A stretch of 64,000 nucleotides of DNA from Psilocybe azurescens (lineage: Eukaryota > Basidiomycota > Agaricomycetes > Agaricales > Agrocybaceae). The first letter of the stretch is position 1; each line of letters starts with the position of its first letter. The translations under genes were made by a program, and so were the position numbers. Positions 49,397 through 60,230 of this stretch are shown here, piece after piece. The DNA is taken from the NCBI GenBank assembly GCA_023853785.1, contig JAJIRX010000829.1, positions 434,001 to 498,000 of the forward strand, given 5' to 3'. The notes below the pieces were generated by a model, which worked only from the letters and a program-made list of their open reading frames with translations, had not been told where the DNA came from and made no database searches.

Positions 49397-51171
49397 TCAG
49401 TGTTCCTTCTCTGCTTGTTCCACGAGCTACAAATACCGGGTCAATAAAAAATCAGTTCAATAGAGGCATGCGACATACGTCCTTGAAACGCTCTTGACTC
49501 CAATGGTGATGCACATAATGAATGTCTTCTCGCGGCATCCACCATTCAAGGAAAAGGAAGAAGACACAATCTACAAGCAAAATGATGGTGTATATCAAGC
49601 CAGCAAAAGGGCCGATATCCATGGTTCTGGGTAGAGATTAGGTACTCCGCAAATGCTGCATGATAGAGGGAGCTGACCTGCGAATACGTTCCATTAATTC
49701 TATTTGTCGAGATTGCAGAACAGTGTGGTAAACTTTTTCCGTCCGTATGGCCACGTCTTCCCAATTGTAGAATGTTTTGATGCGCTCATGTGCTTTAATG
49801 GGGTCATGAAGCCCATTCTGCACAATGTCAATGGCCTCCGAGATGGCCCTTACAACGTCTATATCGCTTTCAAGGACACGTGGTACGAAAATAAGATACA
49901 AGAAACTCACCATCTTCCTCAGGTTTAGCAAAACTGATCATATCTTCAGGCAAGATTTCTGGAACACCTCCAACTTTTGTGGAAACGACGTAAAGGCCAG
50001 CACACGCGGCTTCCAGAATGGCGATTCCAAATGCTTCGGTAAGGGATGTATTCATGAAGATCGAACCCCGAGAAAGGACCTGCGATGTATGTCAACGACG
50101 AGCGTACATTTGTAAACGGACGCTTACGGATAAAACATCCTTGTGGCGCACGGGACCCAAAAGTTCGATTCTGTCCTGCAGTCGATGCTTCTCGCGCATT
50201 TGAAGTATTTCAATAAGTTTGGGGCCATCTCCACCTATAGCGAAGAGCATAAGACACGAGTCTTCAACACGAACTGAAGAGGTACACACCGACAACAAAA
50301 TTAACATTTGGAAAGAGCTGGCATATTTTGGGGGCGGTGGCTACAAGAAGGTCGATTCCTTTGCGATAGGCAAGCCGTGATAAAACAACGATGGTGACTG
50401 CAATCAGATAGAGTGATAAGTTCCGGTGAAGGATCAAAATGGAGTTGGCAAGACGTACTCGTCTCCTTGGGCTCTTGAATACAGGGCTTGAACTGCTGCG
50501 CCACAAGCGAATTAGGAATAACGTAAACACTTTTCCGCAATTGGAGGATCTGAGAGTCATCTTTATTTCTCTCGAACAACTGTCCGCGCAGAACGGTGTT
50601 CTCGCGTCTGTAAGTAGTCAAGATAAATGCGTCAATTTAACATCGTGGATATTGGTGGCGTACCCCGTATGAGACACACATATAACAGCATCAACGTTCT
50701 TCAAGTTTCCAACCATGAGTTTATTGGTCAAGATACTGGCTGCATCATCGAACCCGAATAGACTGTGGTCTGTGAAGACAGTCCGGATGCCCATGAGATG
50801 AGAATGAAGAATTGCCTCGTGTCCGATAGCAGAGAGGCTGGCGTGTGCATGTATGAGATGTATATGTTCACGTAGAAGAATGGTCCGAAGATAAGGGAGC
50901 GAGGTAAGGAAGTTGGGCAACGTGGCGGACGACGCAATAGGAAGGTGTGGGATATAATAAACTTTGAGAGATGGAAGAAGCCATCGTATTCCAACTCGGT
51001 CTGGTGCATGACTATGTGTTATGACAATAACCTGGTTTGTATTCAGAACCAGTTTGCTTGTGAAGAGGTCGTATTTCTCACTTTGTGCCCTCTACGAATA
51101 AGATTTGCGCTGAGCATGTAGATGTGGTTTTCTACCCCTCCGACAGCTGGGTGAAAGAAATCCGATATCAT
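49397..51171 (-). CDS. GPI3: GPI-GlcNAc transferase catalytic subunit PIG-A/GPI3
   Basis: This enzyme starts GPI-anchor synthesis at the ER by transferring GlcNAc to phosphatidylinositol (GT4 family). The ATG at 51171 gives [20 protein letters not shown]. Exons then encode [89 protein letters not shown] and [13 protein letters not shown]. The GT4 E-x7-E motif reads [15 protein letters not shown], followed by [13 protein letters not shown]. After an intron comes the single C-terminal membrane helix, [20 protein letters not shown], which anchors the family in the ER. The stop is at 49397-49399. A short upstream exon (MARYGTNFYR near 51215-51245) may belong to the gene but does not join in phase by eye. 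Confidence 0.96.
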
Positions 51172-52386
51172 CCTTGAATTCTTTCAGTCTACAATGAACT
51201 CATAGTACGGAGATTACTCACGCGATAGAAATTGGTTCCATATCTTGCCATTACCGTCAAGGTTGTGGAAGTTTCTTATGGCAGCGGATTTTGGCGGATT
51301 GTGTTAAAGTCGAATTGTCGGACGTCTAGTCGAGTTGAGAATTAATTGGGAAAGCAAAAGTCTTCCAAATAGCCTTTTTATTTGAAGAGGGTTCGTTAAA
51401 TACAAGGATTAAATGTTAGAGTCAAACCTGAACGTTGAGCCATTACAAGGCCTGCCAACGAGTTCGAAGCGATTTCTTGACAGGGGAACGCAATAGTTCG
51501 TTGTTTGTCCTTGTTATTTTCGAAAGGAGCGTCAGGTCTGAATTTGTTACCTACCTGACGTCAATCTTACTGGCCTTTTCAAAATAATTCGCCAGCCGTC
51601 TCTACGACAACACGGCAGAAATAATGAGATGAAGGGACGATCTCGGGGCCTCAAATAAACACGTAACCCGAAATTCTACTGCTCACCACTCCAGGCTTCA
51701 GGGCGGATCTGGTCCTCAACTTGAAGATCTTCGATGACTCGACATTACTAGTAGTTATATAAGACGCGTCAGAAGCGGCTTGGAGAAAAATTGCCACTGG
51801 GAATCATCTGGATATTGTCAGTCGGAGGAATTGGTCTGGATATTGTCAGTCGGAGGAATTGGTACTCCGTCAACCACTAGTTGGGACAGTTTCTGTCACT
51901 TTCAACCAATCCATATGGGCAACACCAAGGCCACCGACTAAACTGGAATCAGATCTCAAGAGATCATCTCATTTCACTACGTTTGTAATGGCACTTGGGA
52001 ACGATTCGGTACTCTCCCTGTTTCCATCACTCGCCGCAAACCGACTGCAGTTCGACATTCGCTCCCCCTTACTCTACCATGGTTCTAAGTATTGCAGCCA
52101 GTTCGTGCATATACGTGGTCCTCGCAGGGTTCTTCCATGACCGCTCGGCTCTACGGTCCATATCTGGTATGCTTTGTATCTCCATCACGCCTCCAACCAT
52201 ACCGGATCCGTGACGAATCAAGAAGGGAGCTCAAAATAGATGTCTTTTATACTGGGCGGCAAATGAGTAAACTCCTAACTCTGGACTGCTCTCTGACTCT
52301 GCCTTATCCTTCTCCGCAGAGACAAGGCACATTTCTTTGACTTCGCAATTAGGCTCGATTTGAAGAACTTTGGGAACTTAACGACT
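51172..52386. other. Divergent intergenic region between PIG-A and hydrolase
   Basis: It contains the promoters of two divergently transcribed genes and a perfect 28-bp tandem duplication (51807-51862). Short frames near 51860-52340 show no family signature. Confidence 0.5.
51807..51862. repeat. Perfect 28-bp tandem duplication
   Basis: Two exact, adjacent copies of a 28-base unit (51807-51834 and 51835-51862), beginning TCTGGATATTG, upstream of the hydrolase gene. The absence of mismatches suggests a recent slip or an assembly artefact. Confidence 0.95.
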
Positions 52387-53843
52387 ATGCCATTTGTTGA
52401 TTTAATTATTCCGGATGCTGGGGTATTCTCTTTTCGTTATTCCATAGCAACGCCCTCGTCCAAATCTGCCGAGTCTATCGCACCTCATTTACCCTGCATA
52501 ATATTTCTTCATTCCTGCTTCGTTTCACAAGAAGTATTCGAGCGTGAGTGCTGCTCAAGCAACTGTATTATGGTCGCAGTGACTCACACTGAGGCCAACT
52601 CACCCTCATTCAGTGCAATTCTCAGATGTGTTTCTGCGACAGTTTAATCTTATTGCCATTGATATGCGAGGATATGGAGAAACGCGAGGATTCATCAAAG
52701 AGGAACGGTACACGCCCGTTGAATCCGCGAGGGATGTAGAACAAATTATGGTTCGTGAACGTTGTTTTCAAACACGAGAATTCCGTTTTTCAACGGTGCT
52801 GTCCTTTATCCATTCTGTTCAATAGGACAAGCTGCACCTTCCACCATGTCATTTCTTCGGCCTTTCGAACGGGTGCACTGTGGCGTTGGAGTTGGCCATA
52901 TCTCGTCCTGATTTGGTTCTTTCGCTTTCCCTCTGTTCACCATTGCCCCCAGTAGAGGTGAGACATGATCTGGACTGCACTTTCAACCCATGATTATAAT
53001 TTTTCGTCGCAGCCAAAAGAAATCATTGCTGGTAGAATGGAAGTTTGCGAGTACTGGCGAAAAATGGACGAATCAAACAATTCAGGTGAACAAGCAGAGG
53101 CGATAAGCGAGGAACTGGCCAATGAAGTTTTCATTGGGTCTTCCCAGCTGCTATATAATAATACGAAAAGCAATATAGCCCAGACGTGAGTGGTTCTTTT
53201 CATGGTTGTTTGATGGTGCGATGTACTTAGGACTATGTATTCGTCTTATGTGCGAAAGTTTGAGTAGTTTTGGATTGACTACTGCGAAGAACATTTGGGC
53301 AGGAAGTCCCGAGAAGCTGCAAAACTGTCACAAATCTAACATCGAATGGGTATTGGAACGCAGGCCAGATATAGACAAGCTGTATGGAAAGGTGGGTCTT
53401 ACTTTTACTTGTCCATATGAAAGGCGTTGAAGAGCCGCAGAATTTGATATAAATTACCACAATACAGATCAAAGCGCCAGTCACCATCATACATTGCTCA
53501 GAGGACATTGCGTACCCTATCCACCATGCCGAAGAGCTGGACTGTGCTCTTCGCAAGGCGAACGTAGCTAAAGTCTCCCTCCATACAGCCCAAGGATCAC
53601 ATTTTGGAAACGTGACCAATTCACAACAGTACGCCTCATCGACCGTTTGATCGTTGCGTTGAATCTCAAATGGTTTTTAGGGTCAATAAAATTGTCTACG
53701 AAGCCATTATCTCACATCACCCGGAATTATCTCTTATAGCCTCTTATTCCTCCAAAGAGGCCGATCATAACCTACCGACACCATGGACAGACCTTCTGAT
53801 AGAACGCTATGGGTACGAACCCTTTGATGATGATCTTAACTAG
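52387..53843 (+). CDS. Alpha/beta-hydrolase fold protein
   Basis: The ATG at 52387 starts MPFVDLIIPDAGVFSFRYSI. Next come a beta strand and oxyanion region (PCIIFLHSCFVSQEVFE), FNLIAIDMRGYGET (typical of the fold), and the nucleophile elbow HFFGLSNGCTVALELA, where GLSNG is the GxSxG motif. The cap region includes RMEVCEYWRKMDESN, followed by the acid-residue strand IIHCSEDIAYPIHHAEEL and the catalytic His in AQGSHFGNVTNS. The stop is at 53841-53843. Seven or so introns join in phase with GTGAGT or GTNNGT donors, and no frame break was found. The substrate is unknown; overall it resembles epoxide-hydrolase or esterase-like members with a soluble, intracellular layout, since no signal peptide is seen. 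Confidence 0.88.
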
Positions 53844-54342
53844 AGAACTGTTGTACGTTTGTTGATGTTCGTGTTCAAGGTTCTGCCACCCGAATTACAG
53901 CTTTTTCTCACTGGATATATTTACAGGATGCACGCGTGATCGCACCCTCATTGCTTGAGTGAAAATTGTATGCTTTGAATATCAGCCGTGTTGGTTTTGG
54001 TGCTATACAGTTGCATATCATCGTTCCATGAATGGTTTTAGTGTTTTGATTTGTTGTTAATACTTTAATTACACCACTTAATAAGAACCTTAAGGACCGG
54101 ACCCACAACCTGATCATGAGGTTTTACGAATGGTCGGCTGCTGAATGCTATGTTCACCCAGACTATCTCATTCAGATTCTGGTTCTTGTGATGAGTAGAA
54201 CAGCCCTTTGTAGACTCACCACACCGATCTGTCTAGCAGGATAATCAATCTTGAAAAATTTATCAACTGATGAACACACCCACAGGACAGCCCTTCGTAG
54301 GCCCATTTCGTCTGATTAGTCTATATTACCGCTTTTGATAGG
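53844..54342. other. Intergenic up to the inverted repeat
   Basis: No gene is seen. It ends where the left arm of the large inverted duplication begins. Confidence 0.5.
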
Positions 54343-56055
54343 AACATGAATGCAAGGCTGAGGGCAGTGTCGTGAATGGATGGGCAGGATATTAATAGGT
54401 CGAAAGTCATGAATGGATGGACAAGATAATAATAGGTCGAAGTGCATATAAAGTCTAGGATTTGCGGGTACTGTCATTTCTCCCAGGGCTGGAACCCAAA
54501 ATCATTCTTCCTGTAGCTGGTCTACAAAGTCGTCACTCGGCGCTTAATTGTTTGGTTTAAGGCAAGTCCATTTGGCATGTTGTACAGGCTTACATCTAAT
54601 GAGATTGTTGCTCTGTGATATCAGAATTCACCAATATGTTACATAAGTTAATCATCATACAGATCCTATTAGGTGCCGTGTCATTTGGATTACCAGCACC
54701 AGCGCCCGCTCCAGTTGTTGCCGGCGATATCATTCTAGCGAGGCCAAAGAATTATGATAATCCTATGCCACGTCAGGTGAGTATCTCTAGAGCATTTCCT
54801 GATCTCTTTTGGACGAGCGCTGATGATCCACGGATACTAGGGAAAGGTTGGCTACCATCCCGCCGTCGCCCTCACCAACCCCGACGAACATGGGAACATC
54901 AAAGTCGCACCAATCTCCCATGACCATCCTATGAACCCCCGACCGTACCGATCTCGCAATTTAACATTAACCTTCCTCCTTCTGAGGGAAAGGGTATTGG
55001 AACTGTCAATGTAGCGACTCCAGCGACTGTACATATGAGCAATGTGAAACTTTCGAAATCGCTCACCAGAGTGGAGCCATACCACCTTGAGGCTCTCAAG
55101 GCCGTGATCCGTGAGTTCTAACGCACAGTTCATGGTTCAGTCAAACGATCATAATTAATCATAATTATCTAGGCAAAACCTGCGGTGATCATGTAGTACG
55201 AAGGAGTAACAATGCTCATCTTGATCCGTGAGCACTTCAATTTCAGTTCACGTTATCCATCTGTCTGAGAGTCCTTGGAAAATAGATGCGACAGAGCAGC
55301 GATGGCACAGGCGGCTCGTGCTGGCGGTCAGGTCTGTCATTTTTATGTGGTATTCATGCTCTGTGACCATAATCTTATATCATAAACCAAAAAAGGCAGG
55401 GAGCCATCCGCGAAAACCGATTGGAAAAAATAAGAAAGAGGCACAGAATAAATCCACGGCAGGTCATTCCAATGGTCCGCACAATGGAGGATCAACTCAC
55501 AGCGCACAAGCTGGACATTCTGGCACCCGGCACTCGACCCCCACAGTGCTCATGCTGGATCCCCCGGTGGTTCCCATCACTCGGGCGCTCACAACGCACA
55601 AGCTGGTGGTAGTACTACTCACTCACCATCTCACAATGCACATGGTGGACATTCTAGTAGCCCGCATCACACGAATTCCCACAATGTACATGCCGGACAT
55701 TCTAGCGGCACTCACCAGTCGAATTCTCATACTGCGCATTCTAGCGGCGCCCACCATTCGAATACTCACAAATCGATTGGGAGTACCCATCACTCGAGCA
55801 CCAAAAAGCATTGAAGACTGCTGCATCGGAAGCGTATTTCATTTAACGTTATTGTTAATACTATGCCTCCGTCGTTTCCCAGATTTTCGCGTTGCAATAA
55901 CATGTATCTGATTCTGTCTGATCGTGTAATACCTTCCTTTACTCACGTACCGACGGGTATCGTGAGTACCAATTGGAAGCAAAAGAAGCGCTTTTATCGT
56001 AGCTCTTAATATGAAGCGGTGAGCAGGAGGAATCCGGGAGGACTGGCTTGTTCTA
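54343..56055. repeat. Left arm of large inverted duplication
   Basis: This arm matches the reverse complement of about 58560-60230 over its whole length, with scattered substitutions and small indels. At the outer end both arms share CATGAATGCAAGGCTGAGGG or its complement. At the inner end they share GAACAAG.CAGTCC and GGATTCCTCCT.CCACCGC in complement. Similarity stops abruptly on both sides. The arm carries one complete gene and about 290 bp of its upstream region. Confidence 0.9.
54636..55814 (+). CDS. Secreted His/Ser/Gly-rich protein with GDI...VAPISHDHP core, left copy
   Basis: The ATG at 54636 opens a signal peptide (MLHKLIIIQILLGAVSFGLP), then a Pro/Ala linker and AGDIILARPKNYDNPMPRQ. 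After a 64-nt intron (54777-54840) the core continues GKVGYHPAVALTNPDEHGN and IKVAPISHDHP, then VPISQFNINLPPSEGKGIG and VEPYHLEALKAVI. Further exons lead to a basic stretch (PRKPIGKNKKEAQNKS) and a tail of HSNGPHNGGSTHSAQ-type repeats rich in His, Ser, Gly and Asn, ending STKKH. Two C5 runs (54936-54940 and 55538-55542) each need one more base to keep the frame, and the same runs occur in the right copy. The core resembles the spacer gene at 56996. The pattern GDI...HPxVxL...G...VAPxS is loosely like PemK/MazF-type beta barrels, but that is speculation. The His-rich tail could bind metal. Confidence 0.72.
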
Positions 56056-56995
56056 TAACCCCTGTCAAAACCCACTGTAGCACTGGTGGGAACCAACACG
56101 TCATAAAATGTCATAGAACTGTTTTTTCTGTTATCTAAGCCCCGATAACAAATGTCATCAACGCCAGCCAACGCCGTTTTATACTACCACGAGACTGCCT
56201 CGTGTACTGTCCCGAGTCCCTTAAGATCACAACGTTTGACACCAAAGAGCCTGGATTAGAGAAAGTTTATTATAAAAACGGTTCGCGATTGGTTTATGGA
56301 TTTGAGTGACCTTATCTCGGGTGGTTAAGACCATGAACTTCAGCGATGGGAGTAATTATAGCAACAGTTTTTTCCATCCGCTTGACAGATGCCCCTCTAT
56401 GTCCATAGGGCTTTCGGTCTAGCCAATCTTGAGGCGGGGTATCCGCATAGCATTTCAATTGTCAGTGCCAAATCAGTGTGTTTGGGGTGACTGTTACAGT
56501 GTAAACATCGCCCTGGTCTGCCATTTTGAAACTCGAGCATCGATACTATCAGCCGAGCCACAGGCTTTTCTGCCTTCCGCCTACAGCCGATGCTCCCGAT
56601 TTTTGGGGGATTCAGACTTCAGAGGAACAAACGTGAACCCTGTCAGGCTAAAAATGTCTGAATGGGCATCTCCCCACGATAATCCTCAATTTGAAACCGC
56701 GGATAGTCCGTACATATAAGATCATGATATTATCGACGAGCTCTTCACCGACCTCTAAAGCTAATCTGGTCCCCGGTTATGCTTCGAGATTGAGACGTCC
56801 CCCTCCTCCCAAAATCGACGACCTCCTCCACTTCCTGGTCCCACAACACCTTGTACGTGCTCACTTTCAGTTCACCGTCGTCGGTCGACCACTAATCAGA
56901 TAACTTTGTACAGAATGTTCATTCATCCATAATCTCCATATCATATTTGTTCTACATTCGTTTTGCGTTGCCTATATCTTATATCTACTGTAATA
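56056..56995. other. Left part of the spacer, upstream of the family gene
   Basis: This single-copy sequence between the arms has no supported exon. It presumably contains the promoter of the gene starting at 56996. Confidence 0.45.
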
Positions 56996-57531
56996 ATGCC
57001 TTCCGCGAGTCCTACATCGCCAACCGCACCGTACTTCCTAAAAGAGGGGGACATCATGAAAGCAAAGCCGAAACATTTTATTCCAAGACCAGAGAGCGTG
57101 GTACGTTGGAAGGCGGCCTGTCTCGCTTTGCGCATGGCCTAACGAGAATCGTCACAGGGAAGCGTCGGTCAACACCCAGTGATCGTCCTCACGAGGCCCG
57201 ACTCTCAGGGATTCGTTTTGGTGGCTCCAATGTCCCATAATCACCCGGAGGGCACTCCAACTAGAAGCGCGTCGAGATACGGTCTCCCCGTGGATCCAAT
57301 AAAAGGCGAAAGCCGAGTGAACGTTGGCCAGCCCAAAGTTGTTCATCAAGATAATCTTAGAGCTAATAAACCCTACACTACCATGGCGTATAATCATTTC
57401 GCAGCACTAAAAGCTGACATCTGTAAGTCATTCTTCATCCAATCGAATGTGTGCGATGACGCTGACAACGAATACGGAATATAGCTAGAAATCTCCAGCA
57501 TCTCCATCATTTCCAGCATATGTCTTACTGA
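56996..57531 (+). CDS. Small GDI...VAPMSHNHP family protein (non-secreted type)
   Basis: The ATG at 56996 starts MPSASPTSPTAPYFLKEGDI, then MKAKPKHFIPRPESV. An intron (57101-57157) shows a CTAAC branch-point-like box and a CACAG end. The second exon reads GSVGQHPVIVLTRPDSQGF, VLVAPMSHNHPEGTPTRSAS and RYGLPVDPIKGESRVNVGQP, to HFAALKADI. A second intron follows (GTAAGT donor at phase 1), then a short His-rich end, ...LQHLHHFQHMSY, at 57531. It is about 150 residues, with no signal peptide. Introns 1 and 2 sit at the same places, in the same phase, as in the two His-rich genes in the arms, so all three share ancestry. No enzymatic motif is recognised. This gene reads through cleanly with no frame break. 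Confidence 0.75.
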
Positions 57532-58054
57532 ACTTTCATGTCCACTCTCGCCTCTGTGGGGCCATCTCGATCGATCTGTGGCGCAGGTTGCCTTTTTGAA
57601 CAAGCGAGTCTTGCACGATATTTGCTTCACGACTCGGAACGAGTACTATACACGTCCTATAATCCTCAAGTTGCTGATACACTACCAAAGTCTAATAGTA
57701 ATCTACGGAATCTCGATGATTCTGTATAATATCCCAAAATTATTGTACAAACATGTAATTCTATCCTTATTAATTTCAGAAAGCTTTGCAGATCTAGCTG
57801 AAACATAAGATGATAAACGAGGAAAGATTTATTCCATGTGAGGTGACCTGGTTGCCCATCTCTTGTTTCAGGTGAGCAATCTATAGCTGCAGATCCTGTC
57901 ATCGCATAATTATGGGGCAGTGATTCTGGAGCATATACCCCTAGCACTATAAATAGATAAAATAACCGTACTGTGAAAAACAAAATCTACTAGGCCTCAG
58001 TGTTGCTTGGCCTCAAGGAGGACTCTATTTATCGAATGGAGATGGGCAAAAAAG
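57532..58054. other. Spacer between family gene and tRNA-Arg
   Basis: An AT-rich stretch, mostly with short frames. A run-on frame to about 57808 is hydrophobic and lacks motifs. Nothing is supported. Confidence 0.45.
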
Positions 58055-58150
58055 AACCGACGGTGGGGATCGAACCCACAACCTCTGCCTAACCGGATGC
58101 GCTACGTGCTCCAATAGGAAAGCAACGCACTACCATTGTGCTACGACGGC
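58055..58150 (-). tRNA. tRNA-Arg (CCT), intron-containing
   Basis: On the minus strand it has a D arm GCAC/GTGC with AATGGTA, an anticodon stem TTGCT/GGCAG (two G.U pairs), loop TT-CCT-A, a 24-nt intron after position 37, and a T arm GTGGG-TTCGATC-CCCAC. The D arm and CCT anticodon loop resemble yeast tRNA-Arg(CCU). The acceptor GCCGTCG/CGTCGGT has a G.U first pair and one T.T mismatch, so it may be weakly diverged or carry an error. It lies in the spacer of the inverted duplication. Confidence 0.72.
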
Positions 58151-58559
58151 TGTTATAAACGGAATATTCTAATACAGCTGACTTCACAGAAATGTTTTGT
58201 GGGTCTGTTAGATTGAATTTATTACCATTTTGGGCAAAATCATAGACCGGGTAAATGTATAGTACGAGGGAGGGGAATTGTTTTCTATGAAAGGGTACTG
58301 AGAGAGTTTAAAGGACCCAGTGTCAATATCAGTGGTAGTATCTCCAAGCAGTTGGAGATCAGACTCGTTTAATGCTTTGTGCCTGGGCGCCTATTATTCA
58401 GCACCCATGAATTTAATCGAAGTAGTCTGAGCATACATTGGTACCATTTTACGTCCCTTACACCATAGTCGAAGATTTTTTAATGTTTGATGCTGTTCAG
58501 ACAAGAGCTCCAGACAGACAGCGATGGAATTTCGCACATTATGATTTGTATCAACTTGC

Positions 58560-60230
58560 TGAACAAGTCAGTCCCTCGGGATTCCTCCTACCCACCGCTT
58601 TGTATTAAAAGCCATGAGAAAAGCATTTCATTTTCTTCCAATTGGTACGCACGATGCCCGTCGATACGTGAGTAAAGGAAGGTATCACACCATCAGACAG
58701 AATCAGATACATGTCATTGCAATGCGAAATCTGGGAAACGACGGAGGCGTAGTATTAACAGTAACGTTAAATGAAATACGCTTCCGATGCAGCAGTCTTC
58801 AATGCTTTTTGGTGCTTGGGTGATGAGTACTCTCAGTCGATTTGTGAGTATTCGACTGGTGAGTGCCGCTAGAATGTCCAGCATGTACATTGTGAGAATT
58901 CGTGTGATGCGGGCTACTAGAATGTCCACCATGTGCATTGTGAGATGGTGAGTGAGCAGTACTACCACCAGCTTGTGCGTTGTGAGCGCCCGAGTGATGG
59001 GAACCACCGGAGGATCCAGCATGAGCACTGTGGGGGTCGAGTGCCGGGTGCTAGAATGTCCAGCTTTTGCGCTGTGAGATGATCCTCCATTGTGCGGACC
59101 ATTGGAATGACCTGTTGTGGATTTATTCTGTGCCTCTTTCTTATTTTTTTTTTGTCGGCTTTCGCGGATGGCTCCCTGCCTTTTTTGGTTTATGATATAA
59201 GATTATGGTCATAGAACATGGATATCACATAAAAATGACAGACCTGACCACCAGCACGAGCCGCCTGTGCCATTGCCGCTCTGTCGCATCTATTTCCAAG
59301 GACTCTCAGACAGATAGATAACGTAGATTGAAATTGAAGTGCTCACGGATCAAGATGAGCGTTGTTTCTCCTTCGTACTACATGATCACCACAAGTATTG
59401 CCTAGATAATTATGATTAATTATGATCATTTGACTGAACCATGGACTGTACGTTAGAACTCACGGATCACGGCCTTGAGAGCCTCAAGGTGGTGTGGCTC
59501 CACTCTAGTGAGCGATTTCGAAAGCTTCACATTGCTCATATGTACAGTCGCTGGAGTCGCTACATTGACAGTTCCAATACCCTTTCCCTCAGAAGGAGGA
59601 AGGTTAATGTTAAATTGCGAGATCGGTACGGTCGGGGGTTCATAGGATGGTCATGGGAGATTGGCGCGACTTTGATATTCCCATGTTCGTCGGGGTTGGT
59701 GAGGGCGACGGCGGGATGGTAGCCAACCTTTCCCTATCCGTGGATCATCAGCGCTCGACCAAAAAAAGATCAGGAAAAGCTCTAGAGATACTCACCTGAC
59801 GTGGCATAGGATTATCATAATTCTTTGGCCTCGCTAGAATGATATCGCCGGCAACAACTGGAGCAGGCGCTGGTGCTGGTAATCCAAGTGACACGGCACC
59901 TAATAGGATCTGTATGATGATTAACTTATGTAACATATTGGTGAATTCTGATATCACAGAGCAACAATATCATTAGATGTAAGCCTGCACAACATGCCAA
60001 ATGAACTTTCCTTAAACCAAATAATTAAGCGCCGAGTGACGATTTTGTAGACCAGCTACAGGAAGAATGACTTTGGGTTCCAGCCCTGGAAGAAAAGGCA
60101 GTACGAGAACATCCTAGACTTTATATGCACTTCAACCTATTATTATCTTGCCCATCCATTCATGGCCTTTGACCTATCAATATCCTGCCCATCCGTTTAT
60201 AACACTGCCCTCAGCCTTGCATTCACATGA
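58560..60230. repeat. Right arm of large inverted duplication
   Basis: This is the reverse-complement counterpart of 54343-56055, separated by a spacer of about 2.5 kb. It differs from the left arm by scattered base changes, a 3-base loss at the end of the first intron of the gene it carries, and a loss of about 39 bases in the His-rich repeat. Confidence 0.9.
58799..59936 (-). CDS. Secreted His/Ser/Gly-rich protein with GDI...VAPISHDHP core, right copy
   Basis: This is the inverted twin of the 54636-55814 gene. The ATG at 59936 gives MLHKLIIIQILLGAVSLGLP with one Phe-to-Leu change in the signal peptide. The same exon order follows, and the stop is at 58799-58801. The first intron's acceptor lost three bases but still ends in AG. 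The His-rich tail is one repeat unit (about 39 bases, 13 residues) shorter than in the left copy. The two C5 frame sites of the left copy recur at the same positions. Both genes point toward the spacer. The shared state means either both copies carry the same inherited lesion or the assembly under-called the same run twice. Confidence 0.72.

Noticed and set aside
57485..57808. Extension of the spacer gene through to 57808
   Set aside because: A phase-1 splice after KADI gives a short His-rich end at 57531 and matches the intron phase of the arm genes. The longer reading is an AT-rich hydrophobic run.
54343..60230. The inverted arms as terminal inverted repeats of a large DNA transposon
   Set aside because: No transposase-like frame is found in the spacer, each arm holds a full gene with introns, and no target-site duplication was seen.
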